46,777 nucleotides of DNA from a virus, in IMG/VR virus record IMGVR_UViG_3300023175_001746, positions 1 through 46,777 of that record, one strand, 5' to 3'. This document shows, piece after piece, positions 28,832 to 38,400 of the stretch. Position 1 is the first letter of the stretch. The number at the start of each line of letters is the position of its first letter. The notes below the pieces were generated by a model, which saw only the letters and a program-made list of their open reading frames with translations, was not told the DNA's origin and made no database searches. The position numbers were made by a program, and so were the translations under genes.

Positions 28832-28992
28832 TTAGAAAATGGATTAATGCTCGTTTATCAGAGCGTACAACGCTTGATGGCGCAATTTTAATTGGCGCTG
28901 GTATCGCATTCCTAATTTTCAAGCCAATCGCAGCACTAGTAGCTTATGGTGCTATTGCATACGGTGCTTGGACTATTTGGAAGTCTGAATAA
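28828..28992 (+). CDS. Small membrane protein (54 aa)
   Basis: A basic amphipathic N-terminus (MIRKWINARLSERTTLD) is followed by two short hydrophobic stretches (GAILIGAGIAFLIF, IAALVAYGAIAYGAWTIW). The ATG overlaps the previous stop (ATGA); AGAGGAG lies about 11 nt upstream. It resembles a small phage membrane peptide; a holin or pinholin role is possible given the late promoter. Confidence 0.6.
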   Translation: MIRKWINARLSERTTLDGAILIGAGIAFLIFKPIAALVAYGAIAYGAWTIWKSE

Positions 28993-29114
28993 TGGAAATT
29001 ACAGCAGATCTAATTCATGCAATGAATGAAACATCGTGGGTCGATGGTATTGGCACTATTGTTGTTTTATTGCTTGGATATGCTGCCTATCGTTATATCA
29101 AGAAAAAACTTTAA
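28992..29114 (+). CDS. Small single-TM membrane protein (40 aa)
   Basis: Starts at the TAATG junction with the preceding membrane gene. A short polar N-terminus precedes one hydrophobic helix (IGTIVVLLLGYAAYRYI) and a KKKL tail. The layout (polar outside end, positively charged inside end) is that of a small phage membrane protein. It overlaps the convergent zinc protein by 4 bp. Confidence 0.55.
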   Translation: MEITADLIHAMNETSWVDGIGTIVVLLLGYAAYRYIKKKL

Positions 29115-29398
29115 AGTTTACTAATAGGGAGATCAGAACTAGCAGACAGATTCCATTTCTGTTTCTGTTCTACTCCCTTTTTTTGTGCAAATTTTTTCGC
29201 ATCACAATTACTACAAACATGAAAATAAGAGTTTGATAATCTTTTAGGATCCATACTTCCTCTTGGGCGTTCAAATTCTATATCACAGTTGTCGCATCTA
29301 AACACACACATAGTTAATTCACGCTTGTAGGGGTGTTCCTTGCCGGTTTTGCTCTTACGAACGTGTCGTGTTTGCTTCTTATATTCTTTTGTAAACAT
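29111..29398 (-). CDS. Zinc-ribbon-type small protein (95 aa)
   Basis: Two CxxC pairs (CDNC and CSNC, ~30 residues apart) form a likely zinc ribbon, preceded by a very basic N-terminus (KEYKKQTRHVRKSKTGKEHPYKR). It could be a nucleic-acid-binding protein or a recombination/HNH-type accessory protein lacking the HNH core. The minus-strand late-type box TGTAAATA (29411-29404) ends exactly 5 nt before the ATG, so the transcript would begin at the start codon; no ribosome binding site is visible. Confidence 0.6.
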   Translation of the reverse strand: MFTKEYKKQTRHVRKSKTGKEHPYKRELTMCVFRCDNCDIEFERPRGSMDPKRLSNSYFHVCSNCDAKKFAQKKGVEQKQKWNLSASSDLPISKL

Positions 29399-29403
29399 AA
29401 CTA

Positions 29404-29411
29404 TATTTACA
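29404..29411 (-). promoter_or_regulatory. Late-type box TGTAAATA (minus strand)
   Basis: Same octamer as the minus-strand box at 28580-28573. With T4 geometry the +1 is 29398, the A of the ATG of the zinc-ribbon gene. Confidence 0.5.
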
Positions 29412-29431
29412 TTAAGATTATAAAATCATAC

Positions 29432-29439
29432 GATAAATA
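29432..29439 (+). promoter_or_regulatory. Late promoter box GATAAATA
   Basis: T4-like late element 52 bp before the 3471-residue fibre-like gene; the transcript would have a ~47-nt leader. Confidence 0.75.
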
Positions 29440-29491
29440 CTTGCAATAAGAGCTAAAAGATAGTTCGAAATTAAAATCTGGAGCATACATA

Positions 29492-32400
29492 ATGGCAAAA
29501 CAAGACATTGATATTGGTGTTGAGGGTAATGACGGAACCGGCGATAGTATTCGCGAATCCTTCCGTAAAGTCAATGAAAACTTTCAAGAACTTTATGCTG
29601 TATTTGGCGCAGGCGGCCAAATTAGTTTTACTAACTTAGGTGATACACCTACTAACTTAGATCCAAGAAAAATACTTCTTGTAAACGATAGCGGTACTGC
29701 ACTTGAATATCAAGAACTTGCTAGTGATAGTGCAAAAGGAACAGGCGATCCAGATAGTATTACTATTAGTTATGATATTGCCGGAAAGATTATTCTTTCA
29801 ACAGCATTTAGAGCCGTATCACAAGACTTGTCACCTACACTAGGTGCTCCATTAGATGCTGATGGTAGAGGTATTGCAAAAGTAGCAATTAACCAGGCAG
29901 CAGTTAACGAATTTAACGCAACACACCCAGGTGATGATATTACAATCGATGACTTAGTTATTACAAAGGGGTTTGCAGACAACCGATATATTGCAGGCGA
30001 ATTACCAATACGTGTTGACGACGAACCAGCAGATGCTTCAGAATACACACTGGTTGTTGAAAGTTATACAGACGGTAATATTACCGTTACAGATCACGGA
30101 TTTGATAATACTATTAACGGCACACCATATGTGTTTAACGCAGAAGATACAGATCCGTCAAATCTTGTTACAGGCACAACGTATTATCTAAGATATGCAA
30201 GCCCGAGCCAACTTAGTGTTCATAGAACAGAGGCAGGCGCTCTTGATGATACAGATCAGGCATTTATTACATTTAATATTGCAGCAGACGATACTCATAC
30301 GTTCGTTGATGCTGGATTTGATTCTAATCTAAAAGGCTTTTTCCTATCAAACGAGGCAATGCCTCGTAAGAGCATTGTAAGACGTCAGGGCGATGTAATG
30401 ACAGGTCCTCTTGTATTACATGATAGCCCAGGAGAATTGTCAGGATTAACAACTAGTCCAGAAGATTTACAAGCAGCAACTAAATTCTATGTAGACAACA
30501 CTAGTTATTCTAGTCCACAAAACTTATATGTTAGCACAACAGGCGACGATAAGATGCGTGGTGTACCAAGTGGTAAAGAAGGTACTTCCTGGAGCTATGC
30601 ATTTAGATCAATCAATGCTGCGGCACGCCGTGCAGAAGAAATGATCAAAGCATCTGAAGCTGAACCAGGTCCTTACTTCCAAACTATTACAAGAGACAAT
30701 GGTGCTGCTAATGCTGAAGTTGTTTCAGTTGGTATTAACAATCCTTTATTTGGACAAGCAAGAAATCTAATTGAAGAAAACAGAGAATTTATCATTAGAG
30801 AAATTACTGCTTATTTAAATTTTGAATATCCAGAATTCGAATATAACATCAAACTTTGTGAAAGAGATTTAGGACTTATTTTAGATGCGATTGCATTTGA
30901 CATTAACCGTTCACCCAGTTTAACAGAAGCTACAGCAAATAGTTTAACAAGACGTGCCGCAGAAAGATATTATAATAGTGCAAGTGGTAGAATTGCAATT
31001 GGTAGACAGTTAACTGAAACTGTTGATGCTATCGAAACTGCAAGAGATATTGTAGAACAAATTTTACAAAACAGACGTTTCCAGCAAGGGTCTGTATCTA
31101 GTATTTCACAGAGTGCTATTTGTACAGTAACAACTGTTGTTAATCACGGATTTGTAGATAAAAATATTGTTTATATAGAAAACGTATCAGGAATGACACA
31201 GATTAACGATGCGTTTTATTATATTAAAGTTACAGGTCCTAGAACCTTTGAATTGTTTACTGACGAAGATTTAGAAATACCAGTAAACAGTGTAGGCTTT
31301 GATCAGTATTCGGGTCAAGGTAGTTTTGGTCTAGTTTATCAAACAGACAATAAGCAATTTATTGATGCAGGCGATGATGCAGAAGCAGTAGCACGTCAAG
31401 CAGTAGTTGACAAATTTAATCTTGTTGTTAATATTATTACAAATGGTATTGATGCTGGTGCATCTACAGCATTTGGTAAAACATATCGTGTTATTGTAAA
31501 CAACGGTGGACTTGTTGCTACTGACCAAGGTAATATTGATAATAGAGATGTATTGCCAGGTAAAGTACTTGTTGGTAAAATTTCAGGTGCGCAAGGTCGT
31601 GTTGTAACATACAATCAAAACGATGCAAACTTTAACGGTAATGACAATGTTGAAGTACATCTATTAAAGCCAATTGACTTTATCGAAGGTGAAGATCTTG
31701 AATACGGTAACTTTGTTAACACAGAACAAGTAACAATCTTTATTGAGTCAGGTCAGTATACTGAAGATTATCCAATTAAAGTTGCTGCCAACGTTTCACT
31801 AAAAGGTGATGAATTTAGACGAGTAATTGTACGTCCTAAGAGACGTGTTTCACAATCACCATGGGCAGGAACTTACACTTATCGTGACAAAGAATTTGAT
31901 GGATTAGAAACATCAACAGGCGGCGCCAGATTTTATAATCAAACAGGTGAGTGGCAAGGTTACTTTGGATATCATTATCTAACTAATCCTGAGAAGGTTG
32001 TTAATACTGGTGTACCTGTAAATAACGTAGGTGAATTTACAACAGCCGCAAATATAATTACAGAAAACAGAGAGTTTATCCAGAACGAAGTAATCGAATA
32101 TATCAATCAAAATACACAAGATTTGTTATACGATAAAAACCAGTTCGGCGAAGACATGTTAGCTATACTATCAGGTATAGGATATGACATTGTCTTAGAT
32201 AGTACATTTAACGCTAGACGACTAGGCCTAAAGTTTCAAAGAGAAAAAAGCATTTATCGAGATCAACAGTTAAAAGATATATGGGTAGTAGCACTAACAG
32301 AAGCTAAAAGACTAGTAGCAGGACTTCCGGCAGTATCTAGTTCAAGTGATGCAACCTCAAGAGCAAACGCTGCATTTGATACTATTATTACTATTATCGA

Positions 32401-35400
32401 AGATGGAACTCTTGACACTGATAATGCAACACTAATACCAGTATATAATACTGTAAACACTACAGATCCAAATGAAGAAGCAGCTAAAAATAAAATTCTA
32501 GACAACATAGAATTTATTGCTGCTGAAGCATTAACATATCTAACAACTAACTATCCAAGAAAGTTCTTTAACGAAGACATTCGTTTACGTGATGCACGTA
32601 ACATGTCATACGCTCTTGCATATGACATTATGTACGGTGGTAATAGTGCAACAGTAGATTTTGTAAAAGATTACTTTATTGGTGACGAACTTCGTTTAGA
32701 AATTGTTTCTAGAGAACCAACACTAGAAATGATTACTCATATTAAAACTGTTATAACTTCTGTTGTTAGAAATATTGCTGTTATTCCTACTACAGGAAAT
32801 GCTATTGCACAAGACATTTCAGGCACACCTGCAACAGCAACAGAAGCAACTACAATAGGATTGTATATTGATATTATATTTGATCAAATTAATAACAATA
32901 ACTTGTTGAACATTCCAAGTACAACATTCCCTAGTTTGATCGGTTTGAACAGTGCTTTAATAGATGCTAAAACAGGAATCGATGGCGGAGCAACTTCAAT
33001 TAGAGATGCTTCGATAACAGTAGTTGATGCAAGTCCTGAAGCAGTATTCACATACAACCAACTCAAATGTAAAAGAGATGTTGGATTAATTGTAGATGCT
33101 CTAGCAAAAGACTTAGAAATAGGTGGCGACGAATACTCATTAGAAGTACAAGGCGAATACTTTGATAGTTATATTTTAAAATATAACAACGGAGGCTTTG
33201 GCGGACAAGAAAACGTTACTAAAAATGCTATAGAATTTACAGGAATTGTAATTGCAAGATTATTCCAAGGTAACTACAATCCAAATGACATTTGGCAGAA
33301 TCCAAATGATAGTTCTTATGTTGAACCTGACTTTAAATTTGGTACAGCAGAACTTGGCACAAATATTATTGTTAATAATTTAATTGATAGAATGGTATTT
33401 GCGTTTGATAGACGTTACAATCCACCAAAACGCAACGACGAGATGGATGTGTTCTTGATGAACGATGCAAGTATCTTGCGTAACATGACTGTACAAGGAC
33501 ACGGCGGATTCCTTTGTGTTCTTGACCCAGCAGGACAAATCCTAACTAAATCACCTTATGTACAAACAGGTTCATCATTTAGTAAAAGTATTAACGAAAA
33601 AATATTTGCTGGTGGTATGTTTGTTGACGCTTATGTTGGTAACTTACCTGCAACTATTCCTACAACAATCGATGTTGGTAATGGGGTTGAAAGCGGCAAG
33701 ATTAATAACTTTACATTGTGGATTCGTTCTGAAGAAGGTCAAGGCCTGTTTATTAGACCACCAGAACTACCATGTCCATTCTACTTAGAAGGTAGACGTT
33801 TCCAAGTTAACGCTATATCAGATTATGACCAAGGCAACGGTTGGTGTAAGATTTATCTAGATACTACATCAAATGACGGAAATGGTTTCGACGAAACATT
33901 GTTCGAAGAACGCCCAGGAGATATTTATAGAGACATCTTCCTACAAACAGCTGGTAACCGTTCAATGCTTGGTAACGACTTTACACAGATCAACGACTTA
34001 GGTTATGCTCTTGTTACTACAAACGGTGCGTTCTCTGAGATGGTATCTATGTTTACATACTACTGTCATGCAGCATACTATGCAGCAAACGGTTCAGAAA
34101 TTAGATCACTAAACGGTTCTAACGGTTATGGTAACTTCGGTCTTGTTGCTGAAGGCGCTGACCCTAACGAGATTCCTGATCAAGTTACATACGCAGGCGA
34201 CATGACATTTGCTGCAAGAACTGTTAGATGGTTTGAAGAAGGTGACTTTTTAAACATAACAAACTCTAACAGTATACATGTAACTGATTTAAAACGCTTA
34301 CCAGAGCCCAATTCAGTACTTACAATCAACCATCCTGGTGCAGCAGGCACATTACAGTATGGTATTAGTGTAATCTCTGACTACGGTGACGGTACTAATG
34401 CTGGTGATAAAGTTGTAACAGGTGTTCATACTGTAACTGGCATCGGAGCAGCTGATGCAAGCAGAGCACAAGGAACTTACACAGCAGTATCAGCCGACGG
34501 CGATTTAAAAGGTGCAACATTTACTGTTACAGTTGACGGCTCAGGTGCTGCAACAATTACTGTAGTTGCATGTGGTGAAGGATATACAGACGGTGATTCA
34601 TTAACCATTCTTGATTCAGATCTAGGAGGCGGCGGCGCTGCTGACTTAGTGTTTACTGTAGATAAAGTATATGGTTCAGATGGAACTAGTGTAATACCAA
34701 CTGGTAGATATTCTAACAAAATTTATAAACTACAAATTACAGGAACTCCAGAAGGTACAAACGGAGACTTCTTTAGCCAAGTACAAGAAGATATTGCAAA
34801 CGGCTTAGTAGCAGAATATAGACATAGCGAAACACACAGATTTGATAATATTAGAAGTCAAAATAGACTTGTAACTCGTCCAAGTACTGCTATTAACTTT
34901 GACGAAAGTGATGAAATTACATATCGTTCTATTGCGTTTAGTGCATTTGACAGTGCAGGCGAAGGCTTAGCAGATGATCAAATTACTGTTACATTTGAAG
35001 TAGAATACGATCATGTAGAATTAGCTGTTGATTCAAACAACATTGGTGGCGGCAAAGGTGGAGCAGAAGGTGATTTAACGATTGCTGTTAATCCGGCTGC
35101 AGAAGGCTTTGTATTAGATGACAACGAAATTACTCGTTTACAAACAGATATCAACGGTAATCTTCCACCTGCAACACTTCAAAATTTAAATGCAAGTTCT
35201 TTAGTACAACGCAACATTAACTATGTACAAGAAGAGACACTAGCATTTGTTGACGCAAATACTCCTCCAGCAGGAATGGATAGAGACAAGTGCTTTAGAG
35301 ATGTTGGTTATATTGTAAGTGCAATTGATCACGATATTCGTCATGGTGGTAATGCTAAGACTGTTGAAGCAGCATTATCATACTGGGATGGTGCAACAAG

Positions 35401-38400
35401 CCAAGTAGCAGGTCAAGAAACTGAAACTATTGCAGCAATTAATAAAGCGAAAGAAATTGTTACACTATTCATTTTAACGCAAACAGCATGGCCTACAATT
35501 AATACTAACGGAGCAACACAAGATCTAACAGGAGATGCAGCCGAAGGCGGTGCAGCTACACTAGTTGGTTCGTTAATGGACATTGTAACTGATGTTATTG
35601 CAAATGGTCCTAGTGCAGCACCAGATAAAAATGGTTATGAAGGCGGTATGCTATTCACCTGGGCAGGAAGAACACACCAGATTACTAGATTTACTCAAAG
35701 TCCAGCAGTTGAAAGATCAAATGCTGGTTTTGCAGAGATACTAGATATTTTAGAAAATGGTCAAGCAAGTACAGATCTAGCAGCAGATGATTTAGTGTTC
35801 CCAGCACCAACAGGTGGAGCAGCAGGACCAGTTAATGCTAAAGATCAATTGATTGCTAACAAAGCATTTTTACAAGCTGAAGTATTAGAGTTTATTAAAA
35901 TTAATCACATAGATGTGTTCAACTCAATGAACAAAGGTTATTGTTCACGTGATGTTGGATATATTACAGATGCACTTTGCTATGACGTACTATACGGAGG
36001 CAATAGTGCTACAATAACAAACGCACGAGCATACTATGTAGGTACAACAGGACAATTAGGCACAGGTCAAGATGCAGCAACTATTGCAGCATATAACTAC
36101 CTAGCAAATATTGCATCAGATGTTGTACAAGGTATTTCAGTAAGTGCATTACAAACTGCGGTAACTCAAGATACTACAGGTCCAGGATCAACTGCTACTG
36201 AAGGAACAGTAGTAGATGGATTAGTACAAATTATTGAAGATGTTATTACAGCTGGTGACTTAGATAATATTCCGGCAACAATACTTCCAAGTACTGCTTG
36301 GGTTGAATCTAAGTTTGAGACAGCTAGAGCTACATTACTTTCTCAAAGAGGTAACATTCAAAGTGCTACTATTGGATTCATCAATACTGAATTCCCAGAA
36401 CTTGTATATGATGATGACAAATGTGAACGTGATGTTGGATTAATGGTTGATGCCGTTGCATATGATGTTGCAATAGGAACAAATTATAATTCAGTAACAG
36501 CAGGTCTTTCATACCAGAGAGGTAATGCGTATGTAGTTAGAAGTAACCAACAACGTCAGACTATTAGAGCTATTCAATTTGTTAAAGATCAAGCAGCTCA
36601 GGCTATTGCATCTACATCAACAGATCCTGCAACACTTACAATTTATGGAACACCAAGAACTGATCTTACAGATGGTGCTTCACAAGGTCTTGCAGCTGGA
36701 TTCACTAATGATAAAATATTACGTGCAGGTCTTCCAGATCAACAAACAGCAGAAATTACAATTAGTATTTCACTATGTCGTGCAACTGGTCATGACTTTA
36801 CACAAATTGGTACAGGATCGTTTAACGATTCAAACTATCCAAATGTTATTTTAGGTGATCCAGAAAATACACTTGCACCGTTCTATACAGATTCACCAAA
36901 TGCTACAAGCGCACAAGTTTGGGAAAAACGTAAAGGGCGTGTGTTCTGGATGTCAACTGACCAATACGGCTTCTTCCGTGTAGGTAAGTTCTTTGAAGTT
37001 GACCAAGGTCAAGGTAGTATTAAATTCTCAGGTGAGATTGGTATTACAGGTGCTAATGCATTAGGCTTCAAAAAAGGTGTTACAATTGATGAGTTTTCAA
37101 TTGATGACACAATGGCTGACGAATCAGATACTGCGGTACCAGTTGAAAAGGCGATTGTATCTTATGTAAACAAACGTTTAGGTAGAGATAAAAACGACAA
37201 TGGCGTTTCTGGACAAATTGGTCCAGGCTTCCTTCCACTTAGTGGTACACCTGAAATGACAGGTGATCTACAGATGGGTGCAAACAAGATAACAAATGTT
37301 CAAAACCCACAAAGCGGATCAGATGCAGCAACTAAAGAGTATGTTGATACTAAAATTACTGAATTCGATAGTTTTGAATCTGTAAGAAACACAGAAACAA
37401 ACAGAGTTGAAGGTGCAGATTTAGTTGTATTCACTGGATTAAGCAAAGTGTTTACTACTGTTCCTTCAGACAGTAGTGGTAGTGATACTTTTGAAGTTGG
37501 CGATAATATTGAAGATGTTTCAGGCAACAAGACTGCAACAGTCGTAGACGTATTTACAACAACTGATTTGATTATCGGTGAAAACGAACCCGGAAATAAC
37601 ATTGCAGTAATTACATATGAACTTACAAATGGAAGTGCTGACTTTAACCAAGCAGAGGATATACAAGGCACAACTACTAAGAGTACTGTTAGTGCAAACA
37701 TTATCCGTGGACCGTTTGATGAAGTTGGTCATGCAAGAGAAGCTACTGGAAGTGTAATTAATGTTTCACTTACACGTACTCCAGGTGTGAGAGCTGATTC
37801 ACTTACAGATCCAATTGCTGAAATTAATTTCCAAATTGAAAATGATTCAATTATTGATGCAGATATTAATTCAGCTGCAAGTATTGCACAGAGCAAATTG
37901 TTAATGGAGAGAGCAAAACCTCTAAACAACAGCGCAGGATTGTATGGAACGGGCGATGATGTTGGACAAGGATCAAGAGGTCTTGCAGTATTTGACTCTG
38001 ATCAGTTTGCACACGAAGTACAACTTACTTTAACTAATCCGTTAACTGCTAATGCAGGCGATGTACTTTATCAAAATACAAATAAAGGTACTGTTGTTAA
38101 TACTATTGTAAACAACACACTGGTTGTTATTAGAACATCTGATAACTTTGTTGTTGATTCTACAGAGATTGGCATAGCAGAAATTATTGGCGGTGTTGAA
38201 CGTGTTGCACAAACACAGACAGGTGTTACAATTTCAGATGTTGATGCAAGTGGATACATTGCAATTAAAGATAGAGCAATAACACTAGATAAGATTGAAA
38301 CTGTTCCAACAGATCATGTATTAGGACGCTCAACAGACGGTACAGGTATTGTAGAAGAAGTTTCATTTGAAACTGTAGTTGACCAAGGCTTTGGATTATT

